A stretch of 64,000 bases of DNA from Triplophysa rosa (Eukaryota > Chordata > Actinopteri > Cypriniformes > Nemacheilidae): assembly GCF_024868665.1 (NCBI RefSeq), contig NC_079898.1:8276561-8340560 (forward strand), given 5' to 3'. Every line of letters starts with the position of its first letter. Positions within the stretch are counted from its first letter, which is position 1. The notes beneath the pieces are model-generated. The model was not told where the DNA came from. It searched no databases and saw only the letters and a list, made by a program, of their open reading frames with translations. Below are positions 1 through 11,419 of this stretch, piece by piece. A program made the position numbers and the translations under genes.

Positions 1-252
1 TCTTGCTTCATGAATACTCTGCAGTGGGCCTGTCCCAGCATGTAAAAGTTGTTTTAGGGAGTACCTAACAAAAGCAGTGATGAAACTAACTTTAATAACT
101 CTGCTATTCCAGTAATACATAAACAAGTAATATTTTAATGTCGCAGAGGTCAATTTTATAACCAGGTTGCTCTTTCAAAGGTCGGATTGGATGAGATCTC
201 AGTTGTGTTTTTTTTTAATCAACTTAGTTTCATTGCAACAAACGAGAATAAA

Positions 253-669
253 AAAAATCTGTTTTCATTTACTCACCCTCGAGTTGTTCCAAATCTGTTT
301 AAATGTCTTTGTTCTGATGAACACAGCGAAAGATATTGGAAGACTGCTTGTAACCAAACTGTTCTTGGCCATCATTGACTACCATAGTTGGGAAAAAATG
401 ACAATGGTAGTCAACAGTGCCCCAGAACGTTTTGCTTTCCTACATTCTTCAAAATATCTTATTTTGTGTTCAATAGAACAAAGACATTTATAAAGCAGTT
501 TATCCTACCACGGTAGTCAATGATGGCCAAGATCTGTTTGGTTATTAGCATTCTTCCAAATGTCTTTCCCTGTTTTTATCAGAACAAAGACATTTATACA
601 GATTTGGAACAACTCGAGGGTGAGTAAATGATGACAGACTTTTCATTTTTGGGTGAACTGTCCCTTTAA
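253..669. repeat. Palindromic (foldback) MITE, copy 1
   Basis: The left arm (about 265-360) and right arm (about 525-640) are inverted copies. 'ctcaccctcgagttgttcc' on the left is answered by 'ggaacaactcgagggtgag' on the right, and 'ggccatcattgactacc' by 'ggtagtcaatgatggcc'. The right edge ends in 'gggtgaactgtcccttta', the usual end of an abundant cyprinid foldback repeat (possibly Angel-type, name not checked). The centre has a second small fold around 376-411. It is non-autonomous and has no coding capacity. Confidence 0.85.
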
Positions 670-705
670 GTGTATGGAGGTGTAAAATGAAGGTAGATGG
701 TAGAG

Positions 706-1000
706 GTAAGATAATCTGGATTTGGCTAAAATTGCTGAAAAATGTCTGAGTTCATATTGAGATCTTCAATAATATTGACTTTTGATCGCAGACTTGACAA
801 ATCTGAGCTTAGTTTGAGATGCTATTGAGATCTTTTCTGAAACTCCAATTGAGAATTTATGAGACTTCTGGTTGTTTTTCTCATGAGAAATATGCAGGAG
901 ATTTAAGCAAAAATTTACATTTGCTCTCCATTTAATCTCATTGATGTCTAGTAGAAATAATAGAAATATTAAAGAGATCTCATCTGTGGTCTATCATTCG
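706..1000. repeat. Dispersed repeat R1, copy 1
   Basis: This stretch shares blocks in the same order and orientation with 59,700-59,945: 'taatctggatttgg', 'aatctgagct.agtttg', 'attgagatctt', and 'aaagagatc.c.tctgtg'. Family unknown. It abuts the foldback MITE on its left. Confidence 0.65.
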
Positions 1001-2590
1001 TATGGGGTGGTAAAGCTCTACATCACTTTGCGTTGTATTGTATTGCACAGAGGCAAATACATTGCCCTCTTTTTCAACATTATTTGTACTTTACTTTATT
1101 TATAGTGCACTTAAGCACTATTTTAAATGGCAGCCTGTATTGTCACTGCTTTAAATTATGAGTAGCTTGGGAGGCCACGGTAGTTTCAAAGAAGCTTCTC
1201 CAACATTGCTTTTCACATACAAACCATTGACACCGGATAACAAACAGCACAGCCTCAAGCGGGCAACCTGTCAAACAGGAGAAGTCTGAATGCAATCCAT
1301 GCGCCTGTTGCGGGCCAAAAGAAAGACGAAGGCCTTTAGCGATGCATTGCAGGATGAGGCAGAGGTGCACAGGGGCCTCCGGATTATGGTTGGCCGTCTT
1401 CACGCATTCTTTCTCATTTGGGGGCTCAGGATAAGGAAGCACCGCGTCCTGTCAGCTGTGGACCTCTCCTTCAAGCCCCGTCACTTGCATATCCACTGCA
1501 CATGATTTAGTTTGTACAGAGCTGTCTGTTATGCGTGAATGCTTGTCTGCACTTGTCATCCATTATGCAATATTTTAACATTGGGCAATGGATACCCCAT
1601 GCAAATTCACACACTTTTACAAACTACTTTGCTTCATTGTGTTTTCTCATTGATTCATGGTATCAGTGATGTCTTTCACACACACAGCCATACCTCTGAA
1701 TGAAGTTTAGCAAATAATACTAGTTTGCATGCATGCACGTGTAAAAGAGTGAAGATGATTGAACTGACATGTTAATGACGAAACAATTAAATGCCTAAAG
1801 CACAGACTTATTCATTATAATTATTTTTTTCAAATATTGCATGTTTTTTTTATGTCTGCCAGTGAATGAACCAAACCTCAAGGGCTTTATTTTCTTCCTG
1901 TTGTTCTTGACAGTGATTTAACGTTTTTCTGATTGACACTTTAATCGCTTCATTTAAGGATTAGTACGCGCTGAAGTCTTCATGAACACTGCCGCCGGGC
2001 CTGTGGCTCTGCCCTGCTGTACTGTTATTAAGAGAAACTTCATCCAATCCATGCATCAATCCACATCCAGTCCTCAGACGCTGTTTGAGAGGTTTAGTTA
2101 TCCGGCACGGGCTTGAGTAAATAACTGCTTTGGTGGTAAGATGATAGATTGTGACTAATGTGAAAGTAAGGCATGGAAAATCGATGTTTGGCGTGTACTG
2201 TATCATGATTAATCCGTGATGTGTTTTCCAGATGTTTTGCATAGAATAATATTTACCAACGCGTGCAAGCCTCAGCAATGACAACTTTTTCTATTGTCGC
2301 CCTTTGACATTCGGCCTTCGACCCCAGTCGTGTTTCTGTTGGACAGTCTGCTCTGTTAGTTATGAGCCGGGGTGTTGAAGAGTAATTGGAGTTCACCTCT
2401 AGAAACTTCAGGAGATTCAACACACATGGTTTCTCTATTTTATGGATGTGCTTGAAAAGTTGGTTTACACACAAGCACCACCAGGCAAATACTTGCACAT
2501 GCATGCTCCACGTTTTAAGTAGAAAACCATGTGTTTGAACACATTTGAATTAACAAAGGCATCATAGGGAATATTGAGCAGCAAGTTACA
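1001..2590. other. Unannotated non-coding stretch
   Basis: I see no recognisable gene or repeat here. Open frames are under 110 codons on either strand and carry no motif. The 1,140-1,500 part is less AT-rich than its surroundings and open on both strands, but I cannot identify it. Confidence 0.5.
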
Positions 2591-3188
2591 CTTAAAACAG
2601 TGGTGTAGTCCTACCAAAAAAGTGGTGTACTAAGCTATTACCGCCGACCCCAAATGACCGAAAAAAACCCAGAAGTCAGTGTGTTTGTTTTTCTAGTAAT
2701 ATGACAAGGCAGGATTTACCATTGGGCTTGACTGGGCTCCAGCCCATGGGCCTCGCCCTTTAGGGGGCCTTGCTTGCTCTCGTTTATTTGATTTGTTTAG
2801 TAATATGCCAGTCATTTTATTTTCCATTTAAAGATCGTTCATTGGTCTAGCACATTTAATCGTACTGCCTTATGTAAGGAACGATGTCGTCAGTCAGCTA
2901 AACTATCCGTCAGTCATGTTGGTGTTTCATGATTGGTTATTGGTGGATCCTATCCGTCACGTTTACCGCTGTTGAAATCTGTCTGCATTAAGACGCTGCT
3001 GTTATAATGGCTGACTAGTGCTATCGCAGTGCCGCGCTAAAAAGAAAATAAAAAACTGAGAGACAAGAATGCGAAAGGAAAGCGTTTAGTAAAATGAAAA
3101 GAACTACCAGATTTCTTACACTGGGGCACCACAGCTTGATGGTCAGGCAGAGAATCCAGAGGACAACCACCTGCTGGAGGCATACAGT

Positions 3189-3412
3189 ACCTGTCAACAC
3201 TCCTGTTTTGGCCGTGTGTCCACCGTATTTCACACCCGCCACTCTCCCGTTTTGTAATTTCTCCCGTGAAAATACAGTTTTTCAGTTATTTCCCCCAGAC
3301 AGTGGTCGTGAACGGACTGACGGGAACCGGAAAGCGTTGGGGAATGGCCCCAGGGAACCCCCGGGACGCGATCGCGAGTCTCCCGTATTTTGGTACCCAA
3401 ATGTTGACAGGT
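3189..3412. mobile_element. 224-bp MITE with 11-bp perfect TIR
   Basis: It starts with 'acctgtcaaca' at 3,189 and ends with the exact reverse complement 'tgttgacaggt' at 3,412. The interior is more GC-rich than the host element and repeats 'ctcccgt' motifs. It lies inside the hAT-like element. No clear target-site duplication is visible. Confidence 0.75.
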
Positions 3413-4012
3413 GAAACCGCTGGAGCTGTGTTAGACATTTAAGTATTGTTTATGTACTGCTCAAATGGCAATAATGGTTTTAATAGTTTTACATGCTTGT
3501 ATTGTGCGTTTAAATATTACTGTAGCGTTTATCTTATGTTTCACATTAGGTTTACAGTGTATTTTCTAACACACAATATTAAACGTGCAACAATGTTACC
3601 CTAAATGGAATGGACTTACATTAAGTGCAAATATCCCATCTTGATAGCCATTAATGACAATATCTATCCATCAAAGAATGTAATGTTGTTGTTAAGATTA
3701 AACATTCTAGCTAAAAAAATATGTAAATAAAATTCTTTATTTAAAGAAAAAATCTTTAATTAGTTGAAGGTCTTATTCCAAAATGCATGACATTAATTTT
3801 TCTCATCATCTAAGCATCCTTTTAGTCTATTATTGTCTATATTGTCTTGTTCTGAATTAATTAGGAGACAAAATATGGACCCACCTCATTATTATGAAAC
3901 TTTAAGGCATAAGAAGACATCCCTCATTATTATGAACACAAGTCTTTTTAAAACTCATCATGAAGATCTGTCATAAAATGCTTCAGTGATGTAATTGCAA
4001 TAGAATATATTT

Positions 4013-4770
4013 GTAACACTTTACAATGAAGCCTTTGTTAACATTGGTTAAGCGTTAGATGACATAAAATAACTATTAACAATACTTTGGCATTCGTTAA
4101 TCTTTGTTATTTTCAGTATTTACCTAATATTTTTTAAAACATTGAACACGCACTATGGACTAACATGAACAACTGTATTTGTCATTAACTAACAAAAAAC
4201 ATGATTAATAAGTGCTGAAAACTGTATTGCTTGTTGGTTTCATGTTAATGAAGGGGTTCCAAAAATGTACAATTCGATAGGTATAATCTCTCAAGATCCA
4301 CCAGAAATACAGAGAAAACACACACACACACAGGCTTTGGTTGACTATCCCCGTGGGGACAGTCCATAGGCGTAATGTTTTTATACTGTACAAACTGTAT
4401 ATTCTATCCCCTATCCCTAACCCTATCCCTAAACCTAAAGATCATAGAACACTTTTTGCATTTTTAGATTTGTAAAAAATATTGTTCTGTACAATTTATT
4501 AGCTTTTTTGCCCCTGGGGACCTCAATTTTGGTCCCCACGGTGACACGAGTCCCCATGTGTTGGTGTGTATTCAGGTTTAGGTCCCCACCGGGATATACA
4601 AACATGAACACAAAGACACGCACACACACACAAACACACACACATTTGTTCTTCTTTAGTAAGAATGCCTCCACTGTCAAAGCAAGAACTATAAACGTTG
4701 TAAACCAATGAACAAGTATCATTGTTAGTCATTGGAAAAAAGTATTTACTAATGCTAACAAACACATTAA
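4013..4770. repeat. 'taacatta'-type MITE, split by an insertion
   Basis: The left part (4,013-4,235) starts 'gtaacactttacaatgaa' and holds repeated 'gttaacatt', 'ttaatctttgtta' and 'aactaacatgaac' blocks typical of a fish MITE. The right part (about 4,655-4,770) resumes with 'aatgaacaagtatcattgtt' and 'ctaatgctaacaaac'. The middle is foreign sequence. Confidence 0.6.
4240..4650. repeat. 'ggtccccac' repeat inserted in the MITE
   Basis: This contains inverted 'ccccgtggggac' and 'ggtccccac' motifs, a 'ccctatccctaaccc' block (about 4,407-4,438) and short (CA)n tracts at both flanks (about 4,320 and 4,620-4,642). It is a repeat I recall from fish genomes; family name unknown. The boundaries are approximate. 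Confidence 0.55.
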
Positions 4771-6032
4771 GACAGTAGGGGGGCCCGAAAACGACTCAAG
4801 CTCAGTGGCCCCCACCTCCCTAAGTCCGGCCTGAATTTGAAAATTATTACAGTTAAATATGCCATTTATTCATAATTATGCATAATTCTTCACTTATGCT
4901 TTAATTATGAAGTTATAGCACTGGAAAAAAATAAGTCGTTGGAAAAAGTTGATAAAAAGAGGCCTACACCAGCATTGTTGACAACAATAAAATATTTTTA
5001 CAAATCATATCTTTTTAACACATTACATACACGAGATTACGTAAAAACATATGCAGGGTTTTACAGATACTGATGTAGCCTAACTGCCAACACGGCCATC
5101 TCTGTGGGAATACTTGATCAAAATACTTGATATAAAATGTACCTTATTTTAAATGTAGAAAAACGCAATGAGGAGGTTTAAAACAATTGTAAAGAGAATG
5201 AGGATACAGAGAGGATTCTGACTTGTGAGCTTTAAAACAGTAGGACTATGGAAGTGCTTTGCTTCATTTTGTCGCGTGTCATTTAAATATTAGCCTAAGT
5301 ATTAAGTTGTGACAGATGTCAAAGACAAAAAGTGAGCATTTTTATCAATGTTACCTTACGGCTTCAGCGGGACTCTTTCAGTCACTTTCAGGTCACGCTT
5401 CCCGCAACTGGCACGCTGCCAACACTGATGATGACGCGATTGTCGGAGGCGGAGCCGCGGATAATTGTGTATATTTTAAGAAGTGCACCAAATTGTATGA
5501 AAGAATCGCGAGTTTAAAAACAAAACAAGAAAAAGCCAATACAGTTAAAGGGAAAGCTATCACAAATGCAGCATGGAGACATTTTAAGCAGGAAAACAAG
5601 TGGGTATAGGGAGGGTATACGCAAATAAAGATCTTTAGAAAAACAGCGCTGTGGGAAAAGTAAGCATACGGCGTATGCGTGCGATTGGCCCCGACTACAC
5701 CACTGACTTCTGGCAAAAAATCTGCTAAAAAACGGTAATATTTAGGCAATTGGGGCACCAGAATTTTTTTTTTAATTTTCATGTTATTTTACATACGACT
5801 TGTAATGTTTGAAGTCTATTTCTGTAATTTAACATTTCTTTACCATATTTCAAAAATACATGAAAATTCTACAAAATGAAACACAAAAATACCATAAAAT
5901 TATAGTTTTTTACACTGTAGTATTATTTTTAGTATTTACATAACTTACTAGCAATTGTTTGGGTAAATTTGTCCTCAGAAGATACCTACATATTAAAAAG
6001 CCTCTTAAAATTGTTATCAGTTTCCTTTCTCG

Positions 6033-6348
6033 GGGCTGTCAAGTCAAACGGTGAATCGCAATTAATCACATCCAGAGTAAAAGTTTGTGTTCACATAATA
6101 TATGTCTGTGTACTGTGCATATTAATGTTGTATAGTTATTGGTATTTATAATACCAATAATTTAAATGATATATAAATGTTTATTGATTTTTATAGTTTA
6201 TAGTTTTATATTTTTCTTAAATATATGCATGTATGTGAATGTGTTTATAAATACAAAATGATTATGCACAGTACACAGACAAATATTATGTAAACACACA
6301 CTTTTATTCTGAATGTGATTTTTCGCGATTAATTGTTTTACAGCCCTA
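6033..6348. repeat. Palindromic MITE, 'gggctgtca' family
   Basis: The left end 'ggggctgtcaagtcaaacgg' and the right end 'tgttttacagcccta' are inverted. Just inside, 'aatcgcaattaatcacatcc' on the left is matched by 'gatttttcgcgattaatt' on the right, and 'aaaagtttgtgttcacata' by 'tatgtaaacacacactttt'. The centre is AT-rich, with 'acagtacacagac' mirrored by 'gtctgtgtactgt'. Confidence 0.85.
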
Positions 6349-8160
6349 ATTTTTCACGTTCTAAAATAATAATATTAATACTTGTATATAATATAGCTTC
6401 CAAGGTTTGTGTTTATTTATGTGTGCATTATTTGTAAGAAAGCAGAGAACAAAGGTCAATGTCTGTTGAAACTCAGCCAGGTTTTGGATAGGAGTTTGCA
6501 GGACAAAGAGCGACCCGCTGAGTGCCTGGAACACATGGACACAGTTTGTCCTAACCTTTCACTTGATCCTTCTCTTTATCCCATCCACTTTTCTTCTGCT
6601 CCCAAATGACACATTTATACCAGCGCAATCAATGCTGAATGACTCCAGACGACATGATAATTCTTGCTGGAAAGATTTCATATCAGCAGATTGATTAAAG
6701 ATCAAAGTCTATAGTAAGAATGCTCTGATTAGATAAATATGGAAAGGAGGTGTTGATTTCACTGAAGTGACCTCCAACAGTCAGAGAAGAAACAACCCTC
6801 ACACATACTGGGACTTTATCACAGAAGGTCACCAAATGGCTGTAATGTTATAGTGCATGTTTCTAGAGGGATTGGTGGACTGTACAACTGGCCATCTTTT
6901 AAAGTAATGATCAAAAATACAGTGTATTACATTAATCCAAACACTTAAAATGCTGAGAACTTATGCATCATACAGGAATTGTTTATATTAATTTGTTGCA
7001 TGTGGGCAGACGCAAGTCATACATAATAGTTAAATTGTTTGCAATAGTATTAACTTCTACATCTTGCTCACACTTTACCAATTACATGTGTCATCATAAT
7101 ACCTTCAACGTTATTGGCCGTAGCTGCGTTAGGTTAGGACATGCCCACACAAATGTCACCAGAAATGGTCAATTCTCAATAATAATGAATAGCTTCCAGT
7201 CTATTTGTCACCACAAACTGCAGTTTGTCCCCTTTAAGCTAATGTGGGGCTGTTGAAAAAGGTTTTATGGGTTTTTTGACCCTAAATGAGGAATGTCTGT
7301 TATACACAATCAAGGTTATCATAAATATTCAGGTCAATTCCCCAATAATGGCCAGGTGCAGTATTCGTCCAGTCAACCTAAGTTTCACCCTGTTGCTCCC
7401 TTTGATGCCAGTCAGTTTAGCCAGTCATATTAAATCATCGGTCAAAAGTCAAAAAAGCACCTCCTTCATTCCAAATAAATGTCATTAATAAGCTTGTCCA
7501 CTAAAATATGTTATTGTGGCCACCTTCCACACCGGCATCTGTTCTTCGTTTTAATTGGGCCGCTTAAAGCCTTCTGTTGATTCGCCAATGGCTTGAAAGG
7601 CTAGAAGAGAAGATGATTAACCAAACAGGGTCCATGTGCACACTTCATTAACTTAATAAGCTTGATTAAAGTCCAATTAGAAGCGCAAGCAGAGGGGAAC
7701 CGTCGACTTTTAAAGTTGACCCGTGACTTTTAAACTTTGACCTTTTTTTGCAATCCCCTGTGAAAGAGGCCCAGTTTAGTTCCACGTTCAGACGTCCAGT
7801 GGAGAGCAGAGGATTATGTTGGAGAAAGTCGCGTGGAGGTGGAGATGAAGAGTAAGAAGATATCTCCTCTCATAAAAGTCCTTTGTTGAAACAGTCCAGT
7901 GCAGTCTTCCTCACTGCAAACCAGAGTGTGCCGTTGATCTAGAAAGTAGTCGAAAACACGTTAGCCTTGTTACATTCTAGCATAATAACATTCTGGTATG
8001 TTTTGAAAGTTTTATGAGGTAGAGCAAAGACTGCAGGCGGGAGATGTAATCTAAGTGAGGTGGTAAACACCAAATATACCAAGTTAGTTAAACAGTTGCT
8101 GTCACCAATAAACTTTAAATCCATTACTCAATGTGGACATTTTTGTCTTAACATTTTACT
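6349..8160. other. Low-repeat stretch, no gene seen
   Basis: No recognisable coding sequence. The part at about 7,480-7,760 lacks repeats, is rich in 'cttaat/attaag' homeobox-like cores and has even base composition. It reads like possible conserved non-coding sequence, but conservation cannot be judged from one sequence. Confidence 0.35.
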
Positions 8161-8165
8161 TTTTA

Positions 8166-8320
8166 AAGGGATAGTTCACCCAAAAATGAAAATTCTGTCA
8201 TCATTTACACACCCTCTTGTCATTTCAAACCTGCATGCCTTTTATTCTTCTGCAGAACACAAAAGAAGATATTTTGAAAAACGTTGGTAACCAAACAACG
8301 GCGGTACCCATACGGACGCA
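8166..8320. repeat. Half copy of the foldback MITE
   Basis: It begins 'aaagggatagttcaccca' and runs through 'gaaaattctgtcatcattta', 'cagaacacaaaagaagat' and 'ttggtaaccaaaca'. The second arm is missing: the sequence diverges after about 8,320. Confidence 0.8.
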
Positions 8321-8479
8321 AAAACAAAAAGTTTTGCCATTGTTCAGTTACCGACATTCTGCCAACGTCTTCTGCAAGACATATTTATTTGACATCACTA
8401 AATCATGAGTTAAATGATTCATGCCAAAATGTCTGCAAATTGTGTGTTTTTAGTGAAGTACTCTCAGTTGTTTAACTCA

Positions 8480-9190
8480 TTTTAGAAATGGATTTTACAA
8501 AAATTGGACAAATCGGAACAGGAAGTGCAAAACACTACATAAAAAAATACAAAAATTACATAACTACCGCCACCGCTATTAAGTATAGTAATCATTCAAT
8601 GATGATAGCACCTAATACTGTAATTGTAGTGCAGTACTTTTGTAAGAAGTAAACTATATTTAATAGAGTAAAAACAGCTGTCGCACGGGTCAACATTGTT
8701 CGTTCCATGTGAGTGTGTGTGTACTGGTGCGTGGTGTCCTCCGTAGCTAAAGATCTAAGAGCAGAGAGAATAGGGTGTTAGATATCTGTGAAATCTGCGA
8801 GGTCAGCCCAGCGTTCAGAGAAAAGCTCCACCTGGACCTGAGCTGAGCCGCCACCGCCCGCTTTATGGCCTGTGAAATGCTGGACAGGAGAGCAGGTCAC
8901 TGGAGAGACAGAGATGACAGAGCCCAGGGACTGAGATAAGAGGGTCAGGGGTGTAGAGGTCACAATTCAGGGGGCGTGCTCATCAACAACACATGGAGGG
9001 GATAAAGAGAGTCTGGTTTCTATAAACCACGAGTAAAAAGAGTGCTGTAATTTACAAGCTTACAGAAAAGCCTCCAGTCTCTTCTTACCACTCCCTCAGA
9101 GAGGATGCTGGGAAAGGAGATGCTGTGTCTGTCTATGTGTGAAAACAAGAAAATCTGTAAAATACTTTACACTGTCTTTGTTCTAGAAGA
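8480..9190. other. Non-coding stretch, nothing recognised
   Basis: No repeat or coding motif is seen. The part at 8,780-9,120 is GC-richer and low in repeats. Confidence 0.4.
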
Positions 9191-9196
9191 TATTTT

Positions 9197-9645
9197 AGGT
9201 CAACATTTTTATTTTGGGGTGAAGTTTCGCATTTAAACAAATGCATGTTATTATCTTATCTCTATCTCTACAATCCCATATGCTTCTGTTACCACGAACA
9301 ATGTTGTTTGTTGTTTGGTTCCCTGCATTGGGACTCATCTGTTTGATTTGAAACATGAGTGCCCCGACATCGTCTATATTAAAACCAACACGACCAAACT
9401 TATGACAAAACCAAAGCATTTCATGTCTAAATTTCCTGTTTGTTTGCAAAGCTGACTAAAAGGCTGACTACACTAAAATAATAACAGGCTGAGCTGGACT
9501 CTTGCTCATATGGTCTTTATAAAGTTACATCCAAGTTGAATTACCCTGTAATAACCCTCTTAAAGGAATAGTTCACCAAAAAATAAAAAATCTGCTATCA
9601 CTGACCTTCATCTCCTTTCTTTATTTCATTAAAACACAAAATGAG
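9197..9645. repeat. Degenerate foldback-MITE ends
   Basis: Two eroded ends flank unrelated sequence. 'gtcaacatttttattttggg' with 'gtgaag' sits at about 9,199-9,225, and 'ttaaaggaatagttcacca' followed by 'cattaaaacacaaaatgaga' at about 9,560-9,645. Both match the foldback family with many substitutions. They point outward relative to each other, so they are probably two separate fragments. Confidence 0.5.
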
Positions 9646-10144
9646 AGTGTGTAAGCTGCTCTCTTCTAACAACAAATGAATGTTGAGGGAACTAATAAAG
9701 GATCAAGTTATCATGTTTACAGTTTTTGATACCTTGTGATAATACTAAATGTAATTGGTTCTTGTTTGTCACATGATTGTCCCTGAACTTTGTTGGAGGA
9801 GTACATTTTACTACACAAAGCTGTTGCATGGCTTTATAATGCTTACAGACCAGTTTTATGGCACTTTTTTGCCATCCTTGCAGCTCAGGAATAATAACAT
9901 GGGCTTGGAATGACATGAGCCTATTCAACAGTTATTCCTTTAATCAATGCGTTCAGTCTCTTGGCTAAAATCAGTGAAACTAATACAAGACATTGGCTTT
10001 AAAAGTAAACTCTATTATGCACTATTTTATGTTGTTTAAAGTACAGTGAGTGGACTTTAATACACTTTATGTATCTTCGTGTGTATATAAAACTGGGCAA
10101 CATTTGCTAGAATGTAGGAATCATATTGCTTTCCAATCTTGAGC

Positions 10145-10385
10145 TGGAGTTTAAACAAATAGTTTTTCCAAACCTAAATTTCTTTGTTCTGCTGAACACA
10201 ATTGAAGATATTTGGAAGAATGTCAGTAACCAAACAGATCTCCACCTCCATTTACTGCTATAGCAGGGAACATAAATACTATTAGAGTCAATGGGGGATG
10301 AGATCTGTCTGGTTAATGACATTCTTCCAAATATTTCCCTTTATCTCTAGCAGAACAAAGAAATTTAAACAGGTTTGGAAACAAA
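10145..10385. repeat. Palindromic foldback MITE
   Basis: The left arm 'tttctttgttctgctgaaca', 'gaagatatttggaagaatgt' and 'aaccaaacagatct' is mirrored by the right arm 'agatctgtctggttaatgac', 'attcttccaaatattt' and 'agcagaacaaagaaatt'. The terminal 'gggtgaac' ends are missing, so this is an internal remnant of the same broad foldback group. Confidence 0.75.
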
Positions 10386-10619
10386 CAGGTTTTTGTCCGA
10401 AACCTCGGTATGCAAAAAACAGTAGGCGAGAAATACCCGGATGGTCTACTACTTCCGCCGAGATTCGTGAATGTGGGTCAGATGGACGCTCATCCATCCC
10501 ATGATGCCAAGGGAGCTGAGCAGTACGTACTGTCACAGTATGCAATTTCATACGCAGCCACTCACTCGTTTGGATCGTTTTGGGTCTCGTTTGGATATAC
10601 ATACTCGAAACCTGCCATA

Positions 10620-10945
10620 CTCACCTGGTTACTTACCTGGATTATCTTCTGTCTCAAGTCTTCAGTCTGATCGCCTTTATCCTTCTTCGTCGGAGTCTTC
10701 GTCTGAATCTTCGTCGGTGTTGTCATCTGAGTGTTTGCCTGTTCCAGTCACCCTCACCTCAAGTCACCCTCTTCACTCCCGGATTCACCAGCCCTGCGTT
10801 CACGACCTCCTGCAATCATCACGGACAGTATCATTATCAATATCCTCAAGACTTTCATTCATGTATCAAGTATTACTCGCCTGCATTCAGTTTGTGTGTC
10901 AATAAAGTTGCAAAGTAACTTACCATCTGCCTTCGGAGTGTTCTG
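10620..10945 (+). repeat. Possible retroelement 3' tail or LTR
   Basis: A pyrimidine-rich segment with repeated 'cttcgtc' triplets is followed by 'caataaagttgc' (polyadenylation-like signal at about 10,900) and 'cgttacg'-like closing bases. This resembles LTR or 3'-UTR tails of fish retroelements. No partner LTR was found in the window. Three overlapping open frames of about 90-145 codons here are low-complexity and not recognised. Confidence 0.3.
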
Positions 10946-11181
10946 TTACGTATACCATTCTTTGGGAAATATGCCTACATGCTGGTCCATCAAATGAAAG
11001 TTGATCTATTTAATATATAGGCTATAATAGGTTGTTTTTAAGCATGGGTGACATACTGTAAACTGTATATTCTAATACTACTGGAAATAATGGAAATGGA
11101 AAGACTATTAAAAACAACAATTTTATTTAAATTTGTCTTTAAATTACATTCTGCATCTTTGCTAACTCAATTCAACTTTGG

Positions 11182-11419
11182 GTAACACTTTCGATAATCC
11201 ACTTTAGATATTTTACAAATTATAAGTCACTTTGCAACTTTTTATCATGTGCCAGTCATGTCATGGTAGTAGTACATTGTCTTTCTAATATCTGCTAGCT
11301 TTTGACTATTGATAGCCCCTTAAACACATTCTACTTACTACAAGTAACTTTGCAACTACATGTCAGCTAACTGAAAGTCGGTATAATGTCTAAAGTGGAT
11401 TATCAAAATAAAGTGTAAC
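11182..11419. mobile_element. 238-bp MITE with ~30-bp TIR
   Basis: The left end 'gtaacactttcgataatcca' continues to 'ctttaga'. The right end 'tctaaagtggattatcaaaa' runs to 'aaagtgtaac'. They are inverted with a 4-base length difference. 'caagtaactttgcaacta' near the right and 'tcactttgcaacttt' near the left are direct sub-repeats. Confidence 0.8.

Larger units (their letters stand above)
2704..4833 (+). mobile_element. Decayed hAT-like DNA transposon
   Basis: The left end 'ggcaggatttaccattgggc' and the right end 'cctaagtccggcctg' resemble the inverted ends of fish hAT elements (right end reversed: 'caggccggacttagg'). Just inside are 'cccatgggcctcgcccttta' on the left and 'cagtggcccccacc' on the right. 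A short basic stretch at about 3,030-3,180 with several stops may be the start of a degenerate transposase. Length is below a full hAT, and it is interrupted by at least two other elements, so it is inactive. hAT assignment is by resemblance of the ends only. Confidence 0.5.
2598..5745. repeat. Outer shell of a nested transposon stack
   Basis: The left edge has 'agtggtgtagtc' (2,601) and 'ccagaagtcagtg' (2,669). The right edge has their reverse complements joined as one block at 5,693-5,713 ('gactacaccact' and 'cactgacttctgg'). 'attaccg' near 2,637 and 'cggtaat' near 5,730 also pair. This suggests an old element with inverted ends into which the elements listed inside were inserted. A 97-codon ATG frame at 5,316-5,609 (+) belongs to its right part and is not recognised. 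Confidence 0.45.

Noticed and set aside
4407..4438. Telomere-like 'ccctatccctaaccc' words
   Set aside because: Imperfect, only about 30 bp, and sits inside a dispersed 'ggtccccac' repeat that carries this motif itself; not an interstitial telomere.
10620..10945. Complete LTR element
   Set aside because: Only a tail-like segment; no second LTR, primer-binding site or pol segment within reach.
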